A DNA stretch of 64,000 nucleotides from the NCBI GenBank assembly GCA_033725935.1, contig MU867071.1, positions 300,392 through 364,391 on the forward strand, given 5' to 3'. Source of the stretch: Cladorrhinum sp. PSN259 (Eukaryota > Ascomycota > Sordariomycetes > Sordariales > Podosporaceae). Numbering within the stretch: the first letter of the stretch is position 1; every line of letters starts with the position of its first letter. A program made the translations under genes and the position numbers. Positions 53,808 through 63,782 of the stretch are shown here, piece after piece. The notes under the pieces were generated by a model, which saw only the letters and a program-made list of their open reading frames with translations, was not told where the DNA came from and made no database searches.

Positions 53808-54618
53808 ATGCACACAATGGCTTACAGTAAGTCAAAACTTTTTCTCCCGGCGGCTTAATAACCCAAAGTGCGACTACTCGAGCCTCGATTCGTCCGCGAT
53901 GCGAATCCCCAACTTCGACCCGATCTCGAATCGCAGTTGAGCTAACGATCCCCACCAGCTGGAGTTCCCTCGGACACTCGTCCCATCGTTATTTCTGGTC
54001 CCTCTGGCGTCGGCAAGGGAACTCTTTACAATCTTCTTTTCCAGCGCCATCCAGATGTCTTTACCCTCTCCGTCTCCCATACTACCAGGCAACCCCGCCA
54101 AGGTGAATTCGACGGCGTCCATTATCACTTCGTCACCAAGGATCAGTTTCTGGCCTTGAAGGCTGCCGGTGGCTTTGTAGAGAGGTGTGTTGCTCCGACA
54201 ATACATCCAGGAGGATAACGTTTCGCTGATACCATGCCATCTCTCCAGCGCACAATTCGGTGACAACTTCTACGGAACCTCCAAGGCTACGATTGCTGAG
54301 CAAACCTCCAAGAACAAGGTTGTGGTTTTGGATATTGAGGTTGAGGGTGTGAAGCAGGTCAAGGCGGCAACAGGTTTCGAGGCCCGCTATGTCTTCATTG
54401 CCCCTCCTTCTGAGGAGGAGTTGGAGAAGCGTCTCCGGGGGCGAGGAACTGAGAGCGAAGAGTCCGTCCAGAAACGATTGAAGCAGGCCAAGGTCGAGCT
54501 GGAGCAAGCCAAGGTTGAGGGGTTCCATGACAAGATCATCGTCAACAATGATTTGGAGGCCGCCTACAAGGAGCTCGAGGACTACGTCTACGCACCGGTG
54601 CCGGCGATGGCTAACTAA
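53808..54618 (+). CDS. GUK1: Guanylate kinase
   Basis: Three exons (53808-53826, 53959-54184, 54249-54618) give 204 residues (201 if the second ATG at 53817 is used). The enzyme phosphorylates GMP to GDP. The P-loop is SGPSGVGKGT, the GMP site has VSHTTRQPRQGEFDGVHYHF, and AQFGDNFYGTSKATI and VVVLDIEVEGVKQVK follow. The lid and C-terminal block EELEKRLRGRGTESEESVQKRL are complete. The tiny first exon (MHTMAYT) is inferred from a GTAAGT donor in the right phase and is less sure than the rest. Confidence 0.92.
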
Positions 54619-55762
54619 ACACCGATTGAGCTGCACCCGTCACGAGCGCCAGCCGAACCTTTGCCTCAAAGGGTTTCATTGGGAGAAGTAGGTAGGCTGA
54701 GTCGAAAGTACAAGTGCCGCTATCTCTTATGCCCCTATACTCCAGTTTTTCTTGCTGTAATGATCCTTTATTCCATTACCCACGTTGCCGGCCGACTTTA
54801 AATGCCTAACAATACTCATTGTTGGTCTTCTTTTTCTCCATAGATAGCACCGACAAGCATACATCCATCATGGGGCTTCAATCTACGCGGATTTCATGGT
54901 CATGATGGGACGCCAGTATTGTAAGTTTTGCAAAACTCTCTGCGCCCGGGTCTGCCAACTTTCCATGTATAGGAGGGCTTACTGGACGTCAAGGTGAGCA
55001 TGAAGCCTCCGGTGAACCTACCGATGATTTGCTTTTGGACGCCACTAGTATCATTTTGTCAAATGAGTTCAAAGATATAGATATAAATCTCTTAATCTCC
55101 CTAGAAATATGCGTGATCTATCTAGTTGAGTAAGATGAGGTGGGAATGGCCTTTACGGAGGAGAATATAAATACTCGCAAGGTCAGGAAACATCAATACA
55201 GAGAGTAATGATCAGACCCCAAGAGCATTAAGAAAGATGTTGGCGGTGACGGATGATGTAGCCAGGAGAAAGCAAGCAAAAGTAACTCGGCAGTTCTTCC
55301 CTCGCTTGCTCCTGTTGGCGATACCAAGGACGGAATTTGATGACATCTTTTGAGCGGGAACATTGAGACTTTTCAGAGGCGAGAACATACAAGAACGAGA
55401 AGTTGAATCTCTGGGTGGACGAGGAAGCCGCTGCTGAAACTGTCAACCTTCGTGGTGGTGGTGGTAGTGAGGTATCAACAAAAGAAGTTTGAGGAGGGGA
55501 AACAGAGGAAATGACAAATGCGATGGTATCTTTGAAGTATTTCAGATTCTCCATCTTCTAATCATAAGAATTATATTCGCTATGCAAGTCAATCAATGCC
55601 AGTGGCTTTCCGTAGCCTGAGTCTAATAAATGCTGGGGTATCAAAATAAAACAAATATGAAAAAAAGTACAGTCGCTCCCTTTTCCTCCTTGCCCGCTCT
55701 CCTGCCTAGAGTCAACAACAGCACCACTTGCCTGCACGCATGATTCCCATCTCACTCTAATT
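54619..55762. other. Spacer between GUK1 and the Alba-domain gene
   Basis: 1.14 kb with 3' flanks of two convergent genes. A 108-codon minus-strand frame (55228-55554), starting MENLKYFKDTIAFVISS, could be a small gene but shows no known motif. Confidence 0.45.
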
Positions 55763-56527
55763 TCAACCAGCCAGCCCGGCCTTTTTCTTCCGAAGATGTT
55801 CGATTTGGTGTTCATTCGTCTGCAGTGAAACACTCGGAACGTCCCTCAACTCCTCCAATGGCACCCTGGACAAAAGCACCGTCATGTGTGCCTGGTATCT
55901 GGTCTTTGGTGGGTCGACCGCCAACTCGTGTATCGTCTTTGCTGGCCGCATTGACTCGAAGTATGAATCTTCCTCACCCTCCTCCCCGTCCACAGCCATG
56001 AATGTATCATCCACCACTGATTCGTCTTCCACAACGGGTCTCTGAGCTGGCTCCTCGCAGATTGTTTCACTTAATACATTATATTGGTACCATTTCTGCT
56101 GCGTCTCGCCAATTCGTCGTCGAATTAACTCGGTAATTGTAATGAGTTTATTTGATGTGCTTGATTTGGCGCAAAGGAGGACTGTCCCGGGAAGGACCTT
56201 TTGATCCCATGCGCTGAACCGGCTGAGATGTTGAAGGGCTTTATCAACGTGCTTCTTAATGCTGGTTGATGGAATGACGCTCATGGCCTTGACCTCAAAT
56301 TTGCCATTAAGTTTCTCGAGGATCGGGTTGTAGACTTGAAGGAAAGGGCTTGTTGCTGGGGAGGCTATAGCTGCTGGATTGCTGGTAGCGCCGGCAGCAG
56401 TCCGTCGCTTTTTTGAGCTTGATGTGTGGTCGTCGCAATGGTCGGTCGGGGGTTTTCGTTTTCCGCCGGCTGGTGGCTGGTTTGAATCTTCTCTCCTAGC
56501 TGTTGAGTTTGCTTGCAGGGCCGCCAT
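55763..56527 (-). CDS. Alba-domain protein, probable RNase P/MRP subunit (Pop6/Rpp25-like)
   Basis: A single open frame of 254 residues. After a basic, disordered start (GGKRKPPTDH, SSSKKRRTAAG) comes an Alba fold. It runs from FEVKAMSVIPSTSIKKHVDKALQHL, through GTVLLCAKSSTSNKLITITELIRRRI, to KWYQYNVLSE. In eukaryotes Alba-fold proteins of this kind are Rpp25/Pop6 and Rpp20/Pop7, a heterodimer bound to the P3 stem of RNase P and MRP RNA. The C-terminal part (RYQAHMTVLLSRVPLEELRDVPSVS) completes the domain after an acidic insert. Pop6 versus Pop7, or another Alba protein, cannot be settled from the sequence alone. Confidence 0.75.
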   Translation of the reverse strand: MAALQANSTARREDSNQPPAGGKRKPPTDHCDDHTSSSKKRRTAAGATSNPAAIASPATSPFLQVYNPILEKLNGKFEVKAMSVIPSTSIKKHVDKALQHLSRFSAWDQKVLPGTVLLCAKSSTSNKLITITELIRRRIGETQQKWYQYNVLSETICEEPAQRPVVEDESVVDDTFMAVDGEEGEEDSYFESMRPAKTIHELAVDPPKTRYQAHMTVLLSRVPLEELRDVPSVSLQTNEHQIEHLRKKKAGLAG

Positions 56528-57469
56528 TTTGGGTCTGCTGTCTTCTTCTGTCGAATTTGTTGCCGGCAGAGACTTGACTGATCACGGTTGCTGATTAAAG
56601 TTGCGGAAGGGAATCCAATTGCACTTTAAGTTGATCGCTTAAAAACAATGTGGGGTTCAAAGCTAGGCTGCTATCGATAAGCCAAGATAAAGGGTCCATC
56701 GATAAAGAAGTTTATAAAAGCTTGCGACTTGGAATTTCCTCCTCTCCCCTTTCTCTTCTCTCACCACAGGACCTGTGCCCAGCATTCCTCTGTCGCTCCG
56801 GCGGCTAGGGTCGCAGTGCTGTCGCAGCTCGGTAACCAAGGAGCCATCTTTAACTTTTTCATGATGTCAATTTCCTACCGACAGGTCCCAGAGTAACCTA
56901 TTTCTGAGGAGCTTCGTTCGCGGGTCAAACCGCTTGAGCGTTGTGAAGCAGAATGCTGGAGACGCCATATTCCAAGCCGTTCGCCGAGACCGTCGGTCCA
57001 TGAAGCTGGGGGTAACCATGGCCGTGCTACATTTGTTTCATCAGTGACTCTCGATTTGAATATGATTGTGCTGTTGTAATGTCTATATATCGGACTGCTC
57101 TCCAATTGTGCCGCCACTGCCCATTGTGCATCTGCTTTCTGATTCTTCGATTTTCACGTGATAATTTGGAAGCATTTATACAATCCTCCTCCATGAAGAA
57201 GGGCTTATAAGAACAAGGTGGCAATGCATTCATATTGAGTATTCAGATGGTGTGTATGAATCCCAAGATTTCGAATGCAAGATTTGCCCTGCAAGGGCAG
57301 GTGGGGCGGGAAGTGCGGCTCGACGCGCAGCAATGACGCCAAAAATCCCCCAAGGTTCCAGTGCATCTTCAAACTTCAAAACACCTTAACGGCCATCCCC
57401 AGCATCAACCCAGCATCAACCCAGCATCAAGGGAAAATACCCTAAACAGTCCAACACAACCGGCCCAGC
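56528..57469. other. Divergent spacer between the Alba-domain gene and CWC26
   Basis: 942 bp. Near 57398-57430, directly upstream of CWC26, the 11-nt unit CCCAGCATCAA is repeated three times. No other feature was seen. Confidence 0.55.
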
Positions 57470-58501
57470 ATGCCCTCCGATAAAGCAGCATATCTAGCAG
57501 CGCACTATCTTACAGCTGACCCAAAACCGTCCTCATCATCTACCAAAAAGCGAAAGCGCAAACACACGTCCAAATCCAACCCCTCAGGTCTCCTCATCCA
57601 AGACGAAGATGACTGGGCCACTCCCAATTCTCCCGCCAACAACTCGGATGACGATCTAGATGGCAACTCTTTAACGGTCGCCGGCCACTCAGCCGAGTTC
57701 CGCCGCGCAAAGAAATCTGCCTGGAAAACAGTCGGCGCCCCCATCCCAACCGATACCAAAGATGCCCGTGACGCAGACGCCATCATTGCGGCTGCAGCAG
57801 CAGACTCTGCCCGACCCGCAGATGATGACGCGCCAACAATGGACATCGATGTTCCCGTTCCATCAGGCCCAATCATGTCCAACGGCACTCTGGCCGGCTT
57901 ACAAAAAGCGTCAGACATAACCGCCCAGCTAAAAGCACGGCAAGACTTAGAACGCGCCGAATTGGCCGAGCTAAAAGCAAAAAGGGCTGCTCAACAGGAT
58001 GAGGAGGAAATAGTGCTGCGTGATGCGACGGGCCGGAGAGTGGATATTTCTATGCGCAGGGCGGAAGCTAGGAGGCAGGCGCTGGAGGCGCAAAGGCAGG
58101 AGGAAGAGAAACAGAGATTATTGAAGGGTGAGGTGCAATTACAGGCTGCTAGAGACAGGAAGGAGAGGTTGGAGGAGGCGGCGTTCATGCCACTTGCTAG
58201 GGGGAGGGATGATGCCGAGTTGAATATGCAGCAGAAGGAAGAGGAGAGGTGGAATGACCCCATGGCGCAGTTTTTGGCTGCTGGGGACGCTGGGGGAACG
58301 GCGACGCTGAAGAAGAAGAAGGGTATAGGAAAGAGGCCGGTATACAAAGGGGCGGCACCGCCTAATCGGTATGGTATAAAACCTGGGTATCGTTGGGACG
58401 GTGTTGACAGGGGGAATGGGTTTGAGGCTGAGAGGTTCAAGGCAATTAACAGGCGGGAGATGAATAAAGGGTTGGAGTATGCTTGGCAGATGGATGAATA
58501 A
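57470..58501 (+). CDS. CWC26: Pre-mRNA-splicing factor Cwc26/Bud13
   Basis: A single exon encodes 343 residues. Cwc26 (Bud13) is part of the RES complex with Snu17 and Pml1, which acts at spliceosome activation. The start SDKAAYLAAHYLTAD, the middle ETVLRDA-like block EEIVLRDATGRRVDI, and the conserved end are all present. The end is YKGAAPPNRYGIKPGYRWDGVDRGNGFEAERF followed by NRREMNKGLEYAWQMDE. The N-terminal half is Ser/Lys/Asp-rich, and a long charged helix (about 165-265) links it to the C-terminus. Its 3' end converges on SNU23. Confidence 0.94.
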   Translation: MPSDKAAYLAAHYLTADPKPSSSSTKKRKRKHTSKSNPSGLLIQDEDDWATPNSPANNSDDDLDGNSLTVAGHSAEFRRAKKSAWKTVGAPIPTDTKDARDADAIIAAAAADSARPADDDAPTMDIDVPVPSGPIMSNGTLAGLQKASDITAQLKARQDLERAELAELKAKRAAQQDEEEIVLRDATGRRVDISMRRAEARRQALEAQRQEEEKQRLLKGEVQLQAARDRKERLEEAAFMPLARGRDDAELNMQQKEEERWNDPMAQFLAAGDAGGTATLKKKKGIGKRPVYKGAAPPNRYGIKPGYRWDGVDRGNGFEAERFKAINRREMNKGLEYAWQMDE

Positions 58502-58803
58502 AATTGTTGGTGGTCAGGATATATGTTTAAATATCACCATCCTCGGCATATAATCGAAGCCGTTACGAACGCAGTGCCAAGTGGGAGCAACAAGTACTAA
58601 TGCAGATATCTTATATATGGCGCCGAGATAACCAAAGATCCTTTTTACTAAATAAGCAACGGTAGGAAGATGTGTATTACTTCCAAAAAGAACCAAACGC
58701 CAACCTATGCTTTTGTGGTATCTCTGGGGACTTTTATATGGCCCGACCTTTAAAATATACATGCAAAACAGAAGACCGACAAGGAATAATCTTGACACCA
58801 CAG
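58502..58803. other. Convergent spacer between CWC26 and SNU23
   Basis: 302 bp of 3' flanks of two splicing genes that face each other. No structure was recognised. Confidence 0.5.
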
Positions 58804-59514
58804 TCACTTCTTGGTTGTAGTGCCAAACCCAGTGAACCCCATGGCAGCCATCATGTCATCCTCATCATGCTCTCCCTCGATCCTAACGTCATCCCCATAC
58901 TCCGTCTTGATTTTTAACGCGGCCTCCTTCTCCAACCGTTTCTTCTCCTCAGCCTCTTTCCGTTTCCTCCTCTTCTCCTCTCTCTCCTTCTCTTCCTCTT
59001 CTTTCCTTACCTCTAACCTCTCCTTCAAGGAAATGACCTGCTCCCTCTTCATCTCCTCCTGTCTCCGCCACAGCGCCTCTATCCTCGCGTGTACCTCCTC
59101 CGCCGATGCTTTCCGCACCTGACCTGTCTGTCCGATCGCCCGCTGATGCTGCATGCTGTTCGTGTGGGAGATAAACTCCAAGTTGGACTTGAACGTCAGG
59201 TCGCAATCAGGGCAGTAGAAGCCGGCGCCCCGCCCGCGCTTACCCACACCTGCACCCGCTGGGACGAGAGACGTCGTCCCGACCATTTTGCTAAAGTCTT
59301 GGGTGGCATTTCGTGCTGTGGTGAACGTTTCGGTGCCGTCCATTGGTTTGTAGTACTTCTTGCCTGCCATCTTGGCTTCATAGCGGGCCTTGCGCTCTTC
59401 TTTCTCGGCCGCTTCGCGCTCCTTGGCTTTCGCTGCATATTCATCGAGATCATACTTTTTGCGAAAGTCGGTATCGCCGGCCGCCTGGCCGTAGGCTGAT
59501 CCTTTATTTGACAT
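58804..59514 (-). CDS. SNU23: Tri-snRNP zinc-finger protein Snu23 (ZMAT2)
   Basis: A single exon encodes 236 residues. Snu23 is a U4/U6.U5 tri-snRNP/B-complex protein that helps place the 5' splice site. A U1-type C2H2 finger is at C101, C104, H117 and H123 (FYCPDCDLTFKSNLEFISHTNS). It is preceded by the family block RKKYDLDEYAAKAKEREAAEK and followed by GQVRKASAEEVHARIEALWRR. The C-terminal half is a Lys/Glu/Arg-rich helix, and the end EDDMMAAMGFTGFGTTTK is typical of the family. It is divergent from IDI1. Confidence 0.94.
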   Translation of the reverse strand: MSNKGSAYGQAAGDTDFRKKYDLDEYAAKAKEREAAEKEERKARYEAKMAGKKYYKPMDGTETFTTARNATQDFSKMVGTTSLVPAGAGVGKRGRGAGFYCPDCDLTFKSNLEFISHTNSMQHQRAIGQTGQVRKASAEEVHARIEALWRRQEEMKREQVISLKERLEVRKEEEEKEREEKRRKRKEAEEKKRLEKEAALKIKTEYGDDVRIEGEHDEDDMMAAMGFTGFGTTTKK

Positions 59515-59954
59515 TTTGAATAGGCTCGTTAATGTTCTTTTTGAAGAGGCTCGATATGCGCTGCCGCCAAAAGCTCCGGTGGGTTGTTCTTGAAGTGTAT
59601 TGAAGTTGTGGTTTGTAATTGTAGCATGGGAATTTTTGGGGTCGCATGCATCCTCTACAGGGAGCTGTCGTGAAGGGGTGTGGTAACATTCTCTCCCGAG
59701 CCGCTAATTGTGGGGATGCATCGAAAAAGAGGAGCTTGTTGGGGAATATTTCCCCGCAGACACTTTCCCAAACTGTCGGGGCCGGCCAATGAACGGTGGA
59801 CCCTGGAATTTATTCGGTGAATAAAGACGGCCCAATATTTGATGGCTGGTGGCGACCGACCCTCATTTTAAGGGAACCCAACATTTCCCCGTTGCTTCTC
59901 ACTGTTGGGCGAATTCTCATACCGCAATAATTTCGAAGTCCTCGAACAGTCGAA
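59515..59954. promoter_or_regulatory. Divergent promoter region of SNU23 and IDI1
   Basis: 440 bp between start codons. No specific sterol- or carbon-response element was identified. Confidence 0.5.
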
Positions 59955-60868
59955 ATGTCTACGACCGTCACCGTCACCGAGACGGCCAGTGTGCCGATTA
60001 CGGCCGAGAACATCCTCCGTCTTTTCCCCGACATCGATACTAGTGGCGAGGCGCTCGAAGGTCACGATGAGGAGCAGATCCGCCTAATGGACGAGGTCTG
60101 CATCGTTCTGGATGAGAATGACAATCCCATTGGCACCGCCAGCAAGAAGCTATGTGAGTTTGGCCAGCGGCAGGAAACTAGAATATTTAGGCAAGTGGTG
60201 GTTCCTGTTGTGCTAACATTGCCAACCAACAGGCCACCTCATGACGAACATCGACAAGGGCCTCCTTCACCGCGCCTTCTCGGTATTCCTCTTTAACGAT
60301 AAGAATGAGCTGCTCCTGCAGCAGCGTGCGAGTGAGAAGATCACCTTCCCCGACATGTGGACCAACACCTGCTGCTCGCATCCCCTACACGTTTCGACCG
60401 AGACCGGATCCAACCTCCCCGACGCCGTTCTAGGCGTCAAGCGCGCAGCACAGCGCAAGTTGGAACACGAGTTGGGCATCAAGAAGGAGCAGGTTCCCTT
60501 GGAAGACTTCCGCTTCCTGACGCGCATTCACTACAAGGCACCAAGCGACGGCAAATGGGGCGAGCATGAGAGTAAGTAGCAGTGTGACGACCCCGCTCTT
60601 GTACTCTTGAAACTAACGAGTTTGTTTTATATTAGTCGATTATATCCTCTTTATCAAGGCCAACGTCGACCTAAATATCAATCTCAACGAGGTCCAAGCC
60701 ACCCAGTACGTGTCGGCGGATGGGCTCAAGACGCTTTTCCAAGACCCCAGCCTCAAGTTCACACCATGGTTCAAGCTCATTTGCGAGTCGATGCTCTTCG
60801 AATGGTGGCAGAGTCTTGACAACGGTCTCGAGAAGTACATGAATGAGCAGGATATTCGCCGGATGTAA
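59955..60868 (+). CDS. IDI1: Isopentenyl-diphosphate delta-isomerase
   Basis: Three exons (59955-60153, 60233-60571, 60636-60868) give 256 residues. The enzyme interconverts isopentenyl and dimethylallyl diphosphate, feeding sterols, dolichol and ubiquinone. The Nudix-like fold shows LMDEVCIVLDENDNPIG, RAFSVFLFNDKNELLLQQR, the catalytic-cysteine block NTCCSHPL (about residues 111-118) and the metal-binding AAQRKLEHELGI. The C-terminal FTPWFKLICESMLFEWW is intact. All junctions are GTRAGT donors and fit in phase. Confidence 0.95.
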
Positions 60869-61404
60869 CGGGTGAGAGAGCAGCTTCTCCGGTTTTTGGT
60901 TCGGATTTGAGTTGATCCATTCAACATGGCCTCTGGCGTTGCAGACCTACAACTCTGTTTGGAACCGTTGCTGTCATTGGCCGTGGCTGTTTCATTTTAT
61001 GCATAAGATATCCGTTGCTTTTTATAATCGCCCAAATGATACGAATCTTTTGATACCATCTGCGCATATTCGCATTGAATTTCAGAGTTGTTCAAGTAAT
61101 ATTGTAATTTGCTCCTCTGGTTCCAATGGGCCTTTTTGATGGAATTGGCCTGACGCACGGATCCTCAACGTTTCGCTTGCATGAGACGCTCAGTGCATGT
61201 CAACCCCACCAAGAATTGGTTCAGCCAAAAGTTTGAGAATTTGGGGAAAGTTTGAAAGCTGCATCTGACTCTTGCAACGCGATATTGCCAGAACATATAA
61301 TTTTTCAAGTGCGCATTCAGCTTGTATACTGCACACATACTTGATGAATTACGACAACACCTGCGGGCTCTAAATTCATACACTACTTCTCTTCTAGTCG
61401 CACA
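60869..61404. other. Spacer between IDI1 and RPP1
   Basis: 536 bp with the RPP1 promoter. Nothing else was recognised. Confidence 0.5.
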
Positions 61405-62448
61405 ATGCTCTTCGACCTCAACATTGCCTGGTCTCCTGGCACACCTGCCTCGGATCTCGAGTCCACCCTCCGATTCGCAAAATCCCTAGGCTACGACGTC
61501 GTAGCCCTCAACCACACAATATCTGGGTCGTCAATTCCGACCCAGCCAAACCCCATCACGAACTCAATACCTCTCCTACCCTCAGCACCGACACACCCTT
61601 CCTACCCGACCCCAAAAACGTCCTCATCCTCCCAAACCCCATCCAATGATGCAGCCCTTCCAATAACCCTCCGCCGAGCAACCCTTCTCATCACCGACCC
61701 AGCGACAACCAATTATCGATTAGGCGACTTCATGAGAACCTACGATCTCCTAGCCCTCCGTCCAACCTCGGACAAATCATTCCAATGGGCCTGCTCCTCA
61801 ACCACCGAGGCACCCGCTTTAATATCCCTCGAATTTACACAATCACTAGGTTACCACATCCACCCCAAAACAGCAATGTCCGCCATTTCGCGCGGGTCAC
61901 GCTTCGAGATCTGCTACTCACAGCCTCTCTCGGCATCTGGCCCTGAAGCATCACGGCAGCGATCAAACTTTATCGGAAATGTCCAGAGTCTAATAAGAGC
62001 GACGAAAGGAAGGGGGATAATACTAAGCAGCGAAGCGCGCAATGCGCTGGGTTTGAGAGCACCGGCTGATGTGGTTAATCTGCTGGCTGTCTGGGGATTG
62101 GGTACGGAAAAGGGTTACGAAGGTTTGAAAGATGGCCCTAGGGCGGTTGTGGTTAATGAAGGGGTTAGGAGACGAGGCTTCCGAGGGGTGGTTGATATCG
62201 TTAAGCCTGCTGAAGGCGGGGAAGAGATTTTGAGGCAACGGCAGAAAGACGAGGAAGCGAATGGGAATTGTGGTGGTAATGGGAAGAAGGATAAGAAACA
62301 ACAACAGGGTCAGAAGAGGAAGAATGGAGGAGGCGGTGGTGGTGCAGGAGTGGGAGCTGAGAGACCAGGAGGGGCCGAAGGAGGGGGGATGAGCAAGAGA
62401 CAGGCAAAAAAGCTGAAAAAGGAGGGAGCGGCAACGACGGCAGCATAA
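61405..62448 (+). CDS. RPP1: RNase P/MRP subunit Rpp1 (Rpp30)
   Basis: A single exon encodes 347 residues. Rpp1 is the PHP/TIM-barrel subunit (archaeal Rpp30) that pairs with Pop5 next to the catalytic core of RNase P and MRP RNA. The hallmark start MLFDLNIAWSPG is followed by LRFAKSLGYDVVALNHTI, ITLRRATLLITDP, YDLLALRPTSDKSFQWAC and LISLEFTQSLGYHIHPKTAMSAISRGSRFEICYSQPL. The barrel closes with GIILSSEARNALGLRAPADVVNLLAVWGLG. After residue ~285 the tail is low-complexity Gly/Lys/Gln, longer than in yeast Rpp1, and ends KRQAKKLKKEG. Confidence 0.95.
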   Translation: MLFDLNIAWSPGTPASDLESTLRFAKSLGYDVVALNHTISGSSIPTQPNPITNSIPLLPSAPTHPSYPTPKTSSSSQTPSNDAALPITLRRATLLITDPATTNYRLGDFMRTYDLLALRPTSDKSFQWACSSTTEAPALISLEFTQSLGYHIHPKTAMSAISRGSRFEICYSQPLSASGPEASRQRSNFIGNVQSLIRATKGRGIILSSEARNALGLRAPADVVNLLAVWGLGTEKGYEGLKDGPRAVVVNEGVRRRGFRGVVDIVKPAEGGEEILRQRQKDEEANGNCGGNGKKDKKQQQGQKRKNGGGGGGAGVGAERPGGAEGGGMSKRQAKKLKKEGAATTAA

Positions 62449-62779
62449 TGGTGTTACTGAATTACCTAGTGATAGAGATACACTAGACTATGTACAAGAC
62501 CCATCAAGGTGTTTGCTGTGAAAGCCGTTGCCAAGAGGTGGAGGTGGACGCACAGACCAACAGTCACCATCTGAATGCACGAGGTGGTCCAAGTGCCCCT
62601 CCAGGTTCGTCCTAGCGCCGAAATCCCCATGCAATTGGAGCTTGGAGCTGAACAAGTGTTCATTCTGGCAAACTGCTGTAAATCCAATGCAATCCGTCAT
62701 TAGCTTCGCCTAGCAAAGCTGCCGCCCTCCTGCAACAGGGCATTCCCAACAACCGACATATCAAACAAATTATTCCACG
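62449..62779. other. Spacer between RPP1 and SWP1
   Basis: 331 bp with the SWP1 promoter. Nothing else was recognised. Confidence 0.5.
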
Positions 62780-63782
62780 ATGCGGTTCACACAATCATTT
62801 GCCCCGGCCCTCCTGCTTTTGGCTGGAGTTGCGCAGGCCGCTTCTTCCTGGGGTTTCGACGACGGCAGCCTCTCGATTGTCGCAAAGAAGGCCGGCGCAG
62901 GCGTCAAGGAGAAGTATGCACTCACCACACAGAAACTATAGCTATTCCAAACGAACCAATTCTCTTACTGACTTTTCTTTCTTTCGCGCAGAATCAACTC
63001 CAAGAACCCTCTCTCGAAGCCCGTTACCCTTGGCAGTACTGATACACTGAAAGTCCTCCTCACCACAACAGACAATGGCAAGGGAAAGCGCCCACATCAG
63101 GCTTTCGTGGTGCTCAAGGACCAGGATACTGGGCTTGAAGCCCCATTCCCCTTGACAGTCAAGGAAAGCGGCAAAGCTACCGTGCAGATTTCGCACAAGG
63201 ACCTTCCAGTCCAGTTCCTTCTCGCAAATGAACCTCTCAAGGCATCCATTGTCATTGGCTCTTTCGGCTCGGCGAAGCCCCTCGACACTCCCGTTTTCAA
63301 CGTCAAGATCGAGACTGACCCGGCTATCCCACCTCCTGCGTACGAGAAGCCGGTGCGGTATGGCAAGAAGGCCGAGATTCATCACATCTTTCGCGCCAAT
63401 CCCAAGAGCCCACCCACCATCATTTCAATTGTCTTTGCTCTTGCTGTTGTTTCTGCGCTTCCGGCTCTGCTTATCAGCGTGAGTTCTATTTCTACCAACT
63501 ACTCCTGGTTTCTGGAAAGAAAAATCTCTGACACTTTTCTTCTTTGCACAGTGGATCTTACTCGGTGCCAACGTCAACGATCTCACCAAGGCCCTTGGTG
63601 CCGCACCAATCTCCCATGCCGCATTCTTCGGATCAATCGTGGGTATGGAGGGCGTCTTCTTCTTGTACTTCACCAGCTGGACGCTGTTCCAAGTCCTTCC
63701 CGTTATCATCATCGTTGCGACTGTTGCCATTCTGAGCGGAAGCAAGGCGCTGGGTGAGGTGCAGAGCAGGAGGAAGCTTTGA
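62780..63782 (+). CDS. SWP1: Oligosaccharyltransferase subunit Swp1 (ribophorin II)
   Basis: Three exons (62780-62913, 62992-63478, 63552-63782) give 283 residues, the compact fungal form of ribophorin II. It is part of the ER complex that transfers the dolichol-linked glycan to asparagine. A signal peptide (about 1-20) precedes a lumenal beta-rich domain (LSIVAKKAGAGVKEKINSK, then PHQAFVVLKDQDTGLEAPFPL). Then comes the membrane-entry motif YGKKAEIHHIFRANPKSPP and three membrane helices. The last intron lies between the first and second helix. The C-terminus is short and cytosolic. Confidence 0.92.

Noticed and set aside
26033..62448. A search for the RNase P or RNase MRP RNA gene next to its protein genes
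   Set aside because: I looked for CR-I-like GGAAAGTC and CR-V-like ACAGNAA pairs in the spacers and found no convincing pair; ACAGAAG in the 42-nt repeat is not accompanied by the rest.
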